Assembly: GCF_015710975.1 (NCBI RefSeq)
Contig: NZ_CP049783.1
Span: forward strand, 3,763,501-3,827,500
Length of the DNA stretch: 64,000 nt
Origin: Paenibacillus polymyxa
GTDB taxonomy: Bacteria > Bacillota > Bacilli > Paenibacillales > Paenibacillaceae
Reading direction: 5' to 3'
Numbering within the stretch: the stretch's first letter is position 1; each line of letters starts with the position of its first letter. The position numbers and the translations under genes were made by a program. Positions 8,783 to 19,323 of this stretch are shown here, in pieces. Under the pieces are notes generated by a model. It saw only the letters and a list, made by a program, of their open reading frames with translations. It searched no databases and was not told where the DNA came from.

Positions 8783-9794
8783 CCCTATGGGAAGACACTT
8801 GCTCCTCTATACGAGTCCATGCAGGTAAATAGCAGAGGGGCAAGGCAAGCAGAGAACTGATGACGTTAAACAGGGTTTGGGCATGCGCTACCTTGGCTCC
8901 GGGCTCAGTAGATATCCAAGAAGCGGCCATATCCAGCCCGGGGATTAACGGCATAAAGAGCAATGCCCCGCCTACGTTCAGCAGCACGTGGGACCAGGCC
9001 ACAAATTTGCCGGACACGCTGCCGCCAACAGCGGCAATCAGGGCAGTCACGCAGGTGCCCACATTGGAGCCGATGACGATGGCGATCCCTACATCAGCTG
9101 GCAGGGCACCCGCAGCAGCCAGGCTAATCGCCATACCAATGACAGCTGCGCTGCTGTGAACCAGTGCGGTTAGGCAGGCTCCAGCAGCGAAGGCCCACCA
9201 CATGTTGGCTGCAGCATGATCAAGAAACCAGCGGAATAGTCCGGCTTGCTCAATCCAGGGGCCAACGGCTTGCATCACGCGGATACCTGCGAGAATCAGC
9301 GAAAATCCGGCAAAGACGAGGCTGATAAATTGTACAGCCTGTGGGCGGCTCAGCCCATTGGAGGTGGCTGAAGCTCCGGCAGCTGCATACTGACGGCCAG
9401 CGACCGTTTCCCCCCACAGAACAGCAGTGCCCCAGCATAGCAGTGATCCACATAGCAGTGGAGCAGCCAGCTTGCCGAGCTGGAGGCCCATCAGCTCGGT
9501 TGTCAGGCAGGTACCAATATTGGTACCAAGAATGATGCCGAGCGTGCGGCCGTAGGTCAACAGCCCGGCATTGACCAGTCCGATCGTCAGCACCGTTACG
9601 GCGGTGCTGCTTTGCAGTAGGGCGGTAATGCCTGAGCTAAACAACATACCCCGCCAAGGGGAAACCGTAGCCCGGTTTAGCCAGCGAGTAAGGAAGGGGC
9701 CGGCCAAATGCCGGAGGGCAGCTTCCATCAGCTTCATTCCACCTAAAAAAATAATCAGCCCACCGCACAGCGGCAATATTACATGTATAAACAC
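8772..9794 (-). CDS. Na+/phosphate symporter family protein
   Basis: Polytopic membrane protein of the Na/Pi-cotransporter II (NptA/YjbB) family, 340 aa, probably moving phosphate by Na+ coupling. Two inverted family repeats are visible: ALLQSSTAVTVLTIG with GTNIGTCLT in the first half and ALVHSSAAVIGMAIS with GSNVGTCVTA in the second. The start is GTG at 9794, with AAGGGGGG nine bases upstream on the minus strand. It lacks the C-terminal PhoU-like domain of longer homologues. Nothing nearby points to Pho regulation. Confidence 0.88.
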   Translation of the reverse strand: MFIHVILPLCGGLIIFLGGMKLMEAALRHLAGPFLTRWLNRATVSPWRGMLFSSGITALLQSSTAVTVLTIGLVNAGLLTYGRTLGIILGTNIGTCLTTELMGLQLGKLAAPLLCGSLLCWGTAVLWGETVAGRQYAAAGASATSNGLSRPQAVQFISLVFAGFSLILAGIRVMQAVGPWIEQAGLFRWFLDHAAANMWWAFAAGACLTALVHSSAAVIGMAISLAAAGALPADVGIAIVIGSNVGTCVTALIAAVGGSVSGKFVAWSHVLLNVGGALLFMPLIPGLDMAASWISTEPGAKVAHAQTLFNVISSLLALPLCYLPAWTRIEEQVSSHRVKR

Positions 9795-9951
9795 GGCTTT
9801 AGCCCCCCCTTTTCTAGGTGAAAATGAGAATACTTATGTAACAGCCTATGATCTACCTAGGACAGCCATGACAAGCATGGCCGAGCAGTTTTTTATGGAA
9901 CGAACATTTTGTAGTATCTTCACAAGCTTTTAAAGCGTGACGTCGACATAC

Positions 9952-10036
9952 AGGCGGGCAGTAGCGAAGCGGTTCATTTGAAGCTGGAGAAGCGCCAGCG
10001 ATCGTAAGACCAAATGAATCGGCGGAGCCGCGCCCC
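9952..10036. repeat. Nested-palindrome intergenic repeat, copy 1
   Basis: A structured element between the divergent symporter and RlmI-type genes. TTCATTTG (9973-9980) pairs with CAAATGAA (10011-10018); inside are GCTGG/CCAGC arms; outside are GC-rich arms (GCGAAGCGG, CGGCGGAGCCGCGCC). The core AGAAGCGCCAGCGATCGTAA recurs with few changes in copy 2 at 40071-40210. No coding potential seen. It looks like a short dispersed repeat of the REP/MITE kind. Confidence 0.65.
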
Positions 10037-10091
10037 TATCGAACAAAATGTTTTAACACTTTGAGTAATCCAAGAATAGGAGTGAAGGATT

Positions 10092-11471
10092 TTGCCTTCA
10101 GTAATATTAGAGCGTAGCCGTAAAAAAAGGCTGGAGCAAGCACACCCTTGGGTGTTTAAAAATGAAATAGCCAAGATTGAGGGTGATCCAGAAGCCGGTG
10201 ATTTGGTCAGCATCCTGAACCATCAGGGGCGTTATTTGGCGACAGGTTACTATAATCGTGCTTCACAAATTACAGTGCGTGTGATGTCCTATGAGCCGCT
10301 AGAAGTGATGGACCAAAGCTTCTTTGCCCAACGTTTCCGCAATTGCTTGGAGCACCGCGAACGCTTTGTGACCGGAGGAAACGCTTATCGTTTGGTGTAC
10401 GGCGAGGCTGATTTTTTGCCTGGGCTGATTGTAGACCGTTTTGGTGATGTATTGGTCGTTCAGCTGTTAACGCTTGGCATGGATCGGCGCAGGGAAGAAA
10501 TCAGAGATGCACTTGTTGAAGTAATGGGACCAGTTGGTATATATGAGCGTAGTGATGTATCCATCCGTGAGCTGGAAGGGTTGGAACAGACGAAGGGTCC
10601 TTTGTACGGCGATTGCCCGCGCCATGTGGTGGTAACGGAAAATGGCTTACAAATCAAGGTCGATATCGAAGAGGGACAAAAGACCGGGTATTTCTTTGAC
10701 CAGCGTGAAAATCGTGCGGCAATCGCGCCGTTGATGACAGGTTGGGGAGCGCGTAGCGGAATTACGTTGCAAGAAGTAGCTGCAAACCCAGGGGATGACG
10801 GCACAACGGTCATAAAGCCTGTGAATAAAAGTGGTAAGGTTGTTGAATTCCCATTCTGGGACGGTGCAACTGTATTGGAATGTTTTTCACATACTGGTAG
10901 CTTTACGCTCAATGCGTGTAAACATGGTGCGAAAAAAGTAACTTGTCTGGATATTTCTGAACATGCGATTGAAAGTGCTCGGGATAATGTGAAGCTGAAC
11001 GGTTTTGAGGATCGCGTCGAGTTTGTCGTCGACGATGCTTTTCAATATTTACGTAATCAGGTTAAAGGTGTAGAGGAACGCACCGCGCGAGCGGGCGGCA
11101 AAGGAGATACATCTAAGCCGCTGACTGCGGGTGGCGGACGTACCTTTGACGTCGTTATTCTGGATCCGCCGGCTTTTGCCAAAACGAAGAGTGCTGTCAA
11201 AGGAGCTACACGTGGATATAAAGATATCAACCTTCACGGAATGAAGCTCGTCAATGAGGGCGGTTATTTGGTAACAGCGAGTTGTTCGTTCCATATGCGG
11301 CCGGAGCTGTTTTTGGACACGATTAAGGAAGCGGCTGCAGATGCTGGCAAAATCCTCCGACTGGTAGATTGGAGAGCGGCAGGGAAGGACCATCCCCAAA
11401 TTTTAGGTGTGGAGGAAGGTCATTATTTGAAATTTGCCATCTTTGAGGTGCGCAGCCGGACACAGCTGTAG
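10092..11471 (+). CDS. Class I rRNA large-subunit methyltransferase (RlmI/YwbD-like)
   Basis: SAM-dependent m5C-type rRNA methyltransferase family; 459 aa, somewhat longer than the usual ~390-400 because of two insertions (about residues 222-245, and around 320-345 rich in Gly/Lys). Domains: N-terminal PUA (LERSRKKRLEQAHPWVFKNE), EEGQKTGYFFDQRENR linker motif, Rossmann core (LECFSHTGSFTLNA, VTCLDISEHAIESA), LDPPAFAKTKSAVKG and the catalytic Cys in TASCSFHM. Start is TTG at 10092 after AGGAGTGAAGG. A terminator follows. Target residue unknown. Confidence 0.87.
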   Translation: MPSVILERSRKKRLEQAHPWVFKNEIAKIEGDPEAGDLVSILNHQGRYLATGYYNRASQITVRVMSYEPLEVMDQSFFAQRFRNCLEHRERFVTGGNAYRLVYGEADFLPGLIVDRFGDVLVVQLLTLGMDRRREEIRDALVEVMGPVGIYERSDVSIRELEGLEQTKGPLYGDCPRHVVVTENGLQIKVDIEEGQKTGYFFDQRENRAAIAPLMTGWGARSGITLQEVAANPGDDGTTVIKPVNKSGKVVEFPFWDGATVLECFSHTGSFTLNACKHGAKKVTCLDISEHAIESARDNVKLNGFEDRVEFVVDDAFQYLRNQVKGVEERTARAGGKGDTSKPLTAGGGRTFDVVILDPPAFAKTKSAVKGATRGYKDINLHGMKLVNEGGYLVTASCSFHMRPELFLDTIKEAAADAGKILRLVDWRAAGKDHPQILGVEEGHYLKFAIFEVRSRTQL

Positions 11472-11552
11472 ATTTCATACCCTTGTCAAAGTTAAACTAC
11501 TATTAGGCGATAAAGATAAATAGGTGAAAACAAACTCAATTTTAGTATACAT

Positions 11553-11606
11553 CAGTCCTGTAGAGAAGGCTTGCACCAAGCCATCCTGCGGGACTGTTTG
11601 TTTTTG
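11553..11606 (+). terminator. Two-stem intrinsic terminator
   Basis: Outer CAGTCC/GGACTG and inner GGCTTG-cac-CAAGCC stems followed by GTTTGTTTTT. It separates the methyltransferase from the addBA-sbcDC operon. Confidence 0.65.
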
Positions 11607-11664
11607 AGAAGAGCCCAATTGCTACAACATGGCAAACGTACGTTCTTTTCTCTTTTGCCTGATA

Positions 11665-11673
11665 TGCTATACT
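11665..11673 (+). promoter_or_regulatory. Extended -10 promoter for addBA-sbcDC
   Basis: TGCTATACT is an extended -10 element (TGn + TATACT) 40 bp before addB. No convincing -35 is seen. Confidence 0.45.
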
Positions 11674-11712
11674 GTTTAATAGAATGTTGTTGGTTGGAAA
11701 GGAGGCCGCATC

Positions 11713-14700
11713 ATGTCGGTCCGCTTATTGATTGGCCGCTCTGGTAGTGGTAAAAGTACGTTAATCCGTAATGAAATGACCTCTATGTTACGCGAGGAGC
11801 CGCTAGGTAAGCCTATGCTGTTACTTGTGCCTGAGCAATCGTCATTTGCTTCAGAACATGCGTTGCTTACAGAAGACGGAAACGGTATTCAGGGGTCGGT
11901 GCGCGCCCAGGTGATGGGATTCCATCGTCTTGCCTATTTAGTCATGCAGGAAACAGGGGGTTCAGCACTGGTGCCTGTAACGGAAGAAGGCAAGAAGATG
12001 CTTTTATATAAAATTATTCGTCGTCGCAAGGATGAACTGAGTTTATTTAAAGATTCAGGAGACCAACTCGGTTTTGTGGATCGGTTGAATACGTTGTTCA
12101 CAGAGCTAAAGCAGTACGGAAATGATGCTCGGTCTGTACCGGAGCAACTGGATAGAATGCATGCTGCGGGGGAGTCCACTCCGATTTTAAGAGGCAAGCT
12201 CAAGGATATCAGTCTAATCTATGAGGATTTTGAACGGGAGCTGACGCTTAAATATATCGATGGTGAAGATACGCTTCGCATGCTGACAGAACAGATTGCA
12301 CAGTCTTCCCTCGTGCGCGGAGCAGACATTTGGATGGATGGCTACCGGAGGTTTACACCACATGAATACAAGGTGGTGGAGCAGCTTATGCTGCACGCCT
12401 CTTCGTTGACAGTGGCGCTGACCTGTAACCGCAGCTACGAAAGTGGACAGCTTCCGCATGAGCTGGATTTGTTTCATCCTTCAGCGGCTACCTACGTCAA
12501 GCTTAAAGGAATGGCAGAGGAGCTGATGATTGAAACGCAGACACAGTTATTACGCCCCGATCCGATGCCTAGGTTTAAGGAACGTCCAGCGTTGGCGTAT
12601 TTGGAGGCTAATTTCGAACATCGCACAGGGCTGCGGAATCAGGAACAGCGGCTGCGGCTACAGCAGCTACGAGAGCAATGGGCAGGTACAGAACCTAAGG
12701 GTATAAAACTGCATGCTGCGGCAAATCGTCGTGCCGAGCTGGAAGGAGCCGTACGCGAAATGCGCCGCCTGGCCCGCGATGAAGGTGCACGTTATCGGGA
12801 AATGGCCCTGTTTGTGCGTCATATTGAAGATTATGAGCCATGGGTGGAACCGATATTCAAGCAATATCAGGTTCCAGTATTTTTGGATCAGCGGAGAAGT
12901 ATACTTCATCATCCCTTGGTGGAATTGATTCGGGCTTCACTGGATATCGTGCAGCGACGCTGGCGATACGAGGATGTATTTCGTGCGGTCAAAACAGACC
13001 TTCTATTGCCGCTGGACGGTCGAGTGAGCCGCGAGCAGATGGACCGTCTGGAAAACTATGTGCTGGCCTGCGGAATACAAGGTAGCCGTTGGACAGATGG
13101 TCGGGCGTGGCAGGCTGTGCCCAGTTTGTCGCTCGAGCTGGAGGAACAGGAACGTAACCGTCAACGGGATGAAACGCTGGATTTGATGGAGTTGTGCCGA
13201 GATGTGATTGTGACGCCTTTGCATGCGTTTGAGAAGCGTATAGGTAAGGCACGAACGGCGCTTGAGAAGAGCGAAGCCGTATATCTGTTGCTGGAGGATG
13301 CAGAAATCGGTCACAAGCTGGACGCCTTCATTCATCAGGCAGAAGAAGCTGGAAATCCCGAGCAGGCGAAGGAGCACCGTCAGGTATGGGATGCGGTGCT
13401 TGAACTGCTGGATCAAATCGTCGAAATGATGGGTGATGAGAGACTGGATACTGCTTTGTTTGCGGGTGTGCTGGAAACGGGATTGGCTGAGTTCCGTATG
13501 GGGCTTGTTCCACCGGCTCTGGATCAGGTACTGGTCGGAAACACGGACCGTACGCGTGTATCCGGTATTCAACATGCCTTTGTGATAGGTATGAACGAAG
13601 GTGTAATGCCGGCTGTGTTCCATGAGGATGGGGTGCTCAATGAGCAGGAACGTACGGCATTAAATGAACAAGGCGTAGACCTGGCGCCAGATATGACAAG
13701 ACGTCTGTTGGACGAACGATTTCTCGCTTATACGGCCCTTACCTCTGCTGGTAAAAGCCTGTGGATGAGCTATGCAGTGACTGATGAAGAAGGCAAGCCA
13801 TTGCTGCCGTCAGAGTTAGTGCGACATGTGCGGCAACTGTTTCCTGGCCTGAACGAACGTCCACTGGCTGGATACCCTCTGCCTGAAGACGCTTGGACGA
13901 CGCAATGGGAGTACGCTTCCCATCCGTCTGAGGCATTGCCGCAGCTCATTGCGCAATTACGGCATTGGCGGCGTGGCGGTGATATTTTATCTCCCTGGTG
14001 GGAGGTATATAACTGGTATGCCAGCCAGCAGGGACGTGAGAAGGACAAGTTGCGTCAGCTGTTGACCTCACTTTTTTACGAGAATCATGCCGAAATGCAG
14101 AAGGAAACGAGCCGCCGTCTGTATGGCAGCAAGCTGCGTACCAGTGTATCTCGGATGGAACGTTTTGTCGCATGTCCATTTTCTCACTTTGCCTCTCATG
14201 GTCTTCGTTTGAAGGAACGTCAAATGTATCGTCTGAAGGCTCCGGATATCGGACAATTATTCCATGCAGCGCTTGGTGAGATGGCGATCAATCTGCGTGA
14301 ACGTAATGTCAGTTGGGGAAGCCTCACTACCGAGGAATGTCGCCAAGAGGCGGAAAGTACGGTGGAGCGTCTTGCTCCTCGCCTGCAAGGCGAGATTTTA
14401 ATGAGCTCCAAGCGGTATGGCTATATTTTGCGCAAGTTAAAAGACATTGTGAGCCGTGCTTCATTAATTTTGGGTGAACATGCACGGAGAGGTAGCTTTG
14501 AGCCGATTGGGCTGGAGTTGGACTTCGGACCGGGTCAGCCGCTTCCTCCCTTAAGCTTCCGGTTAGATAACGGCGTGGTGATGGAAATTGTCGGACGGAT
14601 TGACCGTGTGGATGTGGCAGAAGGAGAAAAAGGATTGCTTTTGCGTGTCATTGATTACAAGTCTAGCCAAAAGGATCTTAAGCTGCATGAGGTGTATTAT

Positions 14701-15279
14701 GGCTTATCCCTGCAAATGCTCACCTACCTGGACGTGCTGCTGAATGCGGCGGAGGAATGGTTGGGCGAGACTGCTTATCCGGCGGGTACACTGTATTTTC
14801 ACGTCCACAATCCGATGCTGCAATCACCTAACGGTCTTAGCGCAGAACAGGCGCGTCAGGAGCTCTTGAAACGTTTTAAGATGAAGGGATTATTGCTCGC
14901 GGATCGGGATGTAGTTGGGCAAATGGATACAGCATTGGACAAAGGATATTCCTCTATTCTACCTGTTGCAGTGAAAGCAGACGGCAGTTTTTATAGCAGT
15001 GCTTCCGTTGCTTCGCCTGAACAGTGGGATAGCCTGTTAGCGTCGGTGCGCAACAATATTCGGACGATTGGCACACGGATGACGGAAGGCGATGTTGCCA
15101 TTGAACCTTATCGCATCCAGCAAGAAACGGCATGTACCTTCTGTTCTTTTAAGCCTGTTTGTCAATTTGACGACAGTCTGGAAGGCAGTGGTTATAACCA
15201 ATGGGGGAAACCGGGCAAGGATCAGGTCTGGGATCTGCTCGGTCATACACAGGAAGGGAAAGGAGGGATGAAGCAATGA
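11713..15279 (+). CDS. addB: ATP-dependent helicase/deoxyribonuclease subunit B
   Basis: AddB subunit of the AddAB (RexAB) double-strand-break resection complex; 1188 aa, normal. N-terminal Walker A GRSGSGKST (residues 8-16). C-terminal RecB-type nuclease with VIDYKSSQKD and YGLSLQMLTYL (about residues 980-1010) and the four-Cys iron-sulfur staple: one Cys in FVACPF near residue 820, three in CTFCSFKPVC near 1140. The nuclease and iron-sulfur residues are intact. Its stop overlaps the addA ATG (ATGA), the first of two such couplings in this four-gene operon. Confidence 0.96.
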   Translation: MSVRLLIGRSGSGKSTLIRNEMTSMLREEPLGKPMLLLVPEQSSFASEHALLTEDGNGIQGSVRAQVMGFHRLAYLVMQETGGSALVPVTEEGKKMLLYKIIRRRKDELSLFKDSGDQLGFVDRLNTLFTELKQYGNDARSVPEQLDRMHAAGESTPILRGKLKDISLIYEDFERELTLKYIDGEDTLRMLTEQIAQSSLVRGADIWMDGYRRFTPHEYKVVEQLMLHASSLTVALTCNRSYESGQLPHELDLFHPSAATYVKLKGMAEELMIETQTQLLRPDPMPRFKERPALAYLEANFEHRTGLRNQEQRLRLQQLREQWAGTEPKGIKLHAAANRRAELEGAVREMRRLARDEGARYREMALFVRHIEDYEPWVEPIFKQYQVPVFLDQRRSILHHPLVELIRASLDIVQRRWRYEDVFRAVKTDLLLPLDGRVSREQMDRLENYVLACGIQGSRWTDGRAWQAVPSLSLELEEQERNRQRDETLDLMELCRDVIVTPLHAFEKRIGKARTALEKSEAVYLLLEDAEIGHKLDAFIHQAEEAGNPEQAKEHRQVWDAVLELLDQIVEMMGDERLDTALFAGVLETGLAEFRMGLVPPALDQVLVGNTDRTRVSGIQHAFVIGMNEGVMPAVFHEDGVLNEQERTALNEQGVDLAPDMTRRLLDERFLAYTALTSAGKSLWMSYAVTDEEGKPLLPSELVRHVRQLFPGLNERPLAGYPLPEDAWTTQWEYASHPSEALPQLIAQLRHWRRGGDILSPWWEVYNWYASQQGREKDKLRQLLTSLFYENHAEMQKETSRRLYGSKLRTSVSRMERFVACPFSHFASHGLRLKERQMYRLKAPDIGQLFHAALGEMAINLRERNVSWGSLTTEECRQEAESTVERLAPRLQGEILMSSKRYGYILRKLKDIVSRASLILGEHARRGSFEPIGLELDFGPGQPLPPLSFRLDNGVVMEIVGRIDRVDVAEGEKGLLLRVIDYKSSQKDLKLHEVYYGLSLQMLTYLDVLLNAAEEWLGETAYPAGTLYFHVHNPMLQSPNGLSAEQARQELLKRFKMKGLLLADRDVVGQMDTALDKGYSSILPVAVKADGSFYSSASVASPEQWDSLLASVRNNIRTIGTRMTEGDVAIEPYRIQQETACTFCSFKPVCQFDDSLEGSGYNQWGKPGKDQVWDLLGHTQEGKGGMKQ

Positions 15280-18200
15280 TAAGCACATCAAACGCTAAAG
15301 GCATACCGAAGCCGGAAGGAAGCATGTGGAGCGATGATCAGTGGCGTGCCATTTCGCAATCCGGTAACAACATGCTGGTTGCGGCAGCGGCGGGGTCTGG
15401 TAAAACAGCGGTGCTCGTAGAGCGTATTATTCGTAAAATTGTCGATCCTCAGCTCGGCTTCAGTGTAGATCGGTTACTGGTGGCGACCTTTACGAAGGCT
15501 GCAGCCGCAGAAATGCGTCAACGGATACGCGAAGCGCTGGAACGTGTGCTGGAACAGGAACCGGAAAGTGAACATGTACGTCGCCAGCTATCGTTGTTGA
15601 ATCGAGCATCGATTACGACGCTTCACTCTTTTTGTATGGAGGTCATCCGCAGGCATTATCAGGCCATTCCTCTTGATCCCGGCTTTCGGATTATGAATGA
15701 GCATGAAACAGAATTGCTGCGCCAAGAGCTTTTAGAAGAACTGTTTGAGGAGAAATATGAGCATCATGATGAAGGCAGCACATTCCGCAGACTGGTCGAC
15801 TGGTTTAGTGGAGAACGCACCGATGATGCCATGTATGTGCTTGTTCAGCGTTTGTATGATTTTTCTCAAAGTCATCCTTGGCCGGAGCATTGGCTGCGCG
15901 AGACGGCAGCAGCATTTCGTGTACAGGATGTAGCAGCTTTGGGGGAGACTCCCTGGGTTCGTAGTATTTTGACGGATGCTGCCCTTTCGTTGCGCGGAGC
16001 AGCGAGTTTGCTGGAACAGGCGCATGAAACAGCTATGCAGCCTGGCGGTCCTGCACCCTATGCCATGACATTGCAAGAGGATACGGCGATGGTGAAGGAA
16101 TTACTGCAAGAGCTCGAGACACAGCCGTGGGCATCCTTGTATGATCAATTTCAAGCAGCATCCTTTGGCAAGCTCAAGCCAGTTAAAAAAGATCAAACCG
16201 AGCCTGCATTGCAGGAACGGGTTAAGACGCTGCGCGAGGCTGCCAAAAAAATGATTACAGATATGAAGGCTTCCCTGTTCGGTCGGAGAGCAGAAGCTTA
16301 TTTGGAGGAACTGCATGCGACCGCTCCTCTGATGGACGAACTGGTGGAGACTGTGATTGCTTTCGGGGAACGATTTCAACAGCACAAGCAGTCAAAAGGA
16401 CTGGTGGATTTCGGGGATTTGGAGCATTATTGTTTGAAAATATTAAGACACCCCGAATCTACTCCGTACAAGCTGTTACCTTCCGATGCTGCACTTGAAT
16501 ACAAGGCGCAGTTCGACGAGGTACTGCTGGATGAGTATCAAGATACGAATACCGTACAGGAAGATATCGTTAGACTGGTATCGCGCGAGGAACCGGGTAA
16601 CCGTTTTATGGTGGGAGACGTGAAACAGAGTATTTATCGGTTTCGGCTGGCAGAGCCAGGGCTGTTTTTGAATAAGTATCAACGGTACGGTATACAGGAG
16701 CAGGAAGATGGCTTTTTGATTGATCTGGCGCGTAATTTCCGCAGTCGAGAGGAAGTTGTCGATGCGGTTAATTTGGTGTTCCGCCAGATTATGAGTGTGG
16801 ATGTGGCGGAAATTGAGTACGATGAGCGAGCGTGGCTTGTACATGGCGCGTCCTATCCCGAAAAGACAGAGCAGGACGCTACATCTGCATACGCACCTGA
16901 GCTGCTGTTAGTTGATAAAGGCGGGCGTGGTCTTTCTGAGGTTTCGGAGTTGTCTGAAACGGGGGACGAATCGGCTTTACAGGAAAGTGAGCTGGCCGAG
17001 CTTGCGGAGCTTGAAACGGCTCAGTTGGAGGCTCGTGCAATCGCTCAACGGATTAAGGAGCTGACTGGAGATACTGGACAGCCACTGTTGATTTATGACA
17101 GGGGATTAAAAGCGATGCGTCCAGCAGTCTACGGTGATATTGTCATATTGCTTCGTTCAGCAAGCGTATGGGCTCCCTTAATTGTGGAAGAATTGCGGCT
17201 TGAGGGCATCCCAGCCTCTGGAGAGCAGACGACAGGCTTTTTTAAAGCAACGGAAGTTGAGGTAATGTTGTCCCTGCTGCACATTATTGATAATCCGCAG
17301 CAGGACATCCCGCTTGCATCCGTGCTTCGTTCGCCAATTGTCGGCTTGACCGAAGATGAACTGGCACAAATTCGTCTAGAGAAGCCGGATGGAATGTTTT
17401 ATGATGCATTGCTGGCGGCGGCACAGACTGAACAAGTTGAGGAGAGTTTAAAAGAGACCTCTGCTGATGTTATGGAGATGGATCTTTTCACTGAGGACCC
17501 GCTATCTTCACCTGACCCAGTCCATAGGAATGACGGGAATACGTTGTCTACCCGACTACGTTCATTTTTGCGTAATTTGGACGCATGGCGGCAGGAAGCC
17601 AGACAAGGCAGCTTAAGTGTATTGATTTGGAATGTGCTGGAGGAAACAGGATATCTGGATTGGGTGGGTGGACTCCCTGGCGGCTCACAGCGTCAAAGCA
17701 ACCTACGGGCTTTATATGACCGAGCGAGACAGTATGAGACTTCTACGTCCAACCGAGGCTTGTTTCGATTCCTAACCTTTATTTCCCGTCTGCGGGAGCG
17801 AGGCGGTGATTTAGGATCCATCAGCGGGGGGACTGAACCAGATCAAGCTGTCCGCATTATGACCATTCATAAAAGTAAAGGACTTGAATTTCCTGTCGTG
17901 TTTATTGCCGGGACGGCAAAAATGTTCAATCAGCAGGATCTGAATGCGCCGTTTCTTATGCACAAGGAGTTGGGATTTGGTCCTAAATATGTGGAGGAAC
18001 AAAACCGCGTTAGCTACCCTACGCTGCCTAATTTAGCGATCCGTCGACGCTCACAGCTGGAGCTTTTGGCTGAAGAAATGCGTGTGCTATACGTAGCGCT
18101 TACGCGTCCGCGTGAAAAGCTGATTATGACCGGAACCGTGAAGGATCTCGCTTCCCGCGCAGCAGGTTGGGCACGTGCCAAGGAACATGCGGAAACAGTA

Positions 18201-19295
18201 CTGCCAGACTATATGCTGGCGGCAGGTCGCAGCTATCTGGACTGGGTAGGTCCTGCATTGATTCGTCATCCTTCTGCAACTTCGCTGAGGGAAGCGGCAG
18301 GGGATCAGGAGGGGTACTATCATAGACTGGAACACATGCCGGGGGCAGACTGGTTATTTAAAATCGTAGCCTCAGAAACACTTTCTGGCTCTCGTGTGAA
18401 CTCGGATCGTGGAGAAGAGGTATCGGCCGAAGAACGCCAAAAGAAAACAGAAGCACTGAGAAATGTTGAGCTAATCGAATTAGACGAAGAAAGTGAAACG
18501 GATATTGCTGCGGCTCTTTCCTGGACCTACCCGTATGAACGGGCGGGCAAGACAGCAGCCAATACATCGGTCACAGAGATGAAAAGATGGCTGGAGATGC
18601 AGGAGATAGGATCTGATGATTGGCTGAATCTATCTTCTATCTCCCAACAAGCAGACTTACCAGAGGATCGCGAAGATTCTGACACTAGGGGCAGTCAATT
18701 ACACTTGCGCAGACCTAAGTTTATGGGAAATCAGCGACTGACTCCTACAGAACGAGGGACGGTCTATCATACGTTGATGCTGCATGTGCCCCTAGATGGA
18801 GTCATGAGCGCTGAGGTTATTGAGGAAACCAAAGCTCGTTTGCTGAATCAACGTATCTTACTGGATGTTCATGCAAAGGCGCTGGATACGAATAAAATAT
18901 TAAGATTTTTCTCTAGTGAGCTAGGGGAGAGAATGCTGGGTTCATCCCGTATTCAGCGTGAGCTTCCGTTTACTTATACCATGCGGGCAACCGATTACTG
19001 GAACCACAGTTTACCTGCGGTGTTGCCAGAACAGAAGACAGTTACGGAAAGCGGGCAGGACGATAAAGTGCTGATGAACGGGATCATTGACTGTTTGTTT
19101 GAAACTCCCGAAGGGCTTGTGCTGCTGGATTATAAAACAGACCGGATCTCTGAATATCGTACGCTGTCACATTTAACAGACCAATATCGTTTTCAATTGG
19201 AGCTGTATGCCCGTGTGATTGAAGAGATTACAGGCAAAAAGGTTGCTGAGAAATGGTTGTATTTTATAGAAGCTGGAGAGAGTGTGCAGCTGTAG
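15276..19295 (+). CDS. addA: ATP-dependent helicase/nuclease subunit A
   Basis: UvrD/Rep-type SF1 helicase plus nuclease subunit of AddAB; 1339 aa, longer than B. subtilis AddA (about 1230). Walker A AAAGSGKTAVLVER near residue 40, LLDEYQDTNTVQ near 417, GDVKQSIYRFR motif III, IMTIHKSKGLEFPVVF and VALTRPREKL late helicase motifs, and C-terminal nuclease LLDYKTD near 1285 with QLELYARVIEE. Extra length sits in acidic low-complexity stretches (about 560-590 and 720-760). ATG 15276 overlaps the addB stop; an upstream in-frame reading from 15201 is inside addB. Confidence 0.96.
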   Translation: MISTSNAKGIPKPEGSMWSDDQWRAISQSGNNMLVAAAAGSGKTAVLVERIIRKIVDPQLGFSVDRLLVATFTKAAAAEMRQRIREALERVLEQEPESEHVRRQLSLLNRASITTLHSFCMEVIRRHYQAIPLDPGFRIMNEHETELLRQELLEELFEEKYEHHDEGSTFRRLVDWFSGERTDDAMYVLVQRLYDFSQSHPWPEHWLRETAAAFRVQDVAALGETPWVRSILTDAALSLRGAASLLEQAHETAMQPGGPAPYAMTLQEDTAMVKELLQELETQPWASLYDQFQAASFGKLKPVKKDQTEPALQERVKTLREAAKKMITDMKASLFGRRAEAYLEELHATAPLMDELVETVIAFGERFQQHKQSKGLVDFGDLEHYCLKILRHPESTPYKLLPSDAALEYKAQFDEVLLDEYQDTNTVQEDIVRLVSREEPGNRFMVGDVKQSIYRFRLAEPGLFLNKYQRYGIQEQEDGFLIDLARNFRSREEVVDAVNLVFRQIMSVDVAEIEYDERAWLVHGASYPEKTEQDATSAYAPELLLVDKGGRGLSEVSELSETGDESALQESELAELAELETAQLEARAIAQRIKELTGDTGQPLLIYDRGLKAMRPAVYGDIVILLRSASVWAPLIVEELRLEGIPASGEQTTGFFKATEVEVMLSLLHIIDNPQQDIPLASVLRSPIVGLTEDELAQIRLEKPDGMFYDALLAAAQTEQVEESLKETSADVMEMDLFTEDPLSSPDPVHRNDGNTLSTRLRSFLRNLDAWRQEARQGSLSVLIWNVLEETGYLDWVGGLPGGSQRQSNLRALYDRARQYETSTSNRGLFRFLTFISRLRERGGDLGSISGGTEPDQAVRIMTIHKSKGLEFPVVFIAGTAKMFNQQDLNAPFLMHKELGFGPKYVEEQNRVSYPTLPNLAIRRRSQLELLAEEMRVLYVALTRPREKLIMTGTVKDLASRAAGWARAKEHAETVLPDYMLAAGRSYLDWVGPALIRHPSATSLREAAGDQEGYYHRLEHMPGADWLFKIVASETLSGSRVNSDRGEEVSAEERQKKTEALRNVELIELDEESETDIAAALSWTYPYERAGKTAANTSVTEMKRWLEMQEIGSDDWLNLSSISQQADLPEDREDSDTRGSQLHLRRPKFMGNQRLTPTERGTVYHTLMLHVPLDGVMSAEVIEETKARLLNQRILLDVHAKALDTNKILRFFSSELGERMLGSSRIQRELPFTYTMRATDYWNHSLPAVLPEQKTVTESGQDDKVLMNGIIDCLFETPEGLVLLDYKTDRISEYRTLSHLTDQYRFQLELYARVIEEITGKKVAEKWLYFIEAGESVQL

Positions 19296-19323
19296 TGATA
19301 TAGATAGGGAGAGGGGGAATAGC

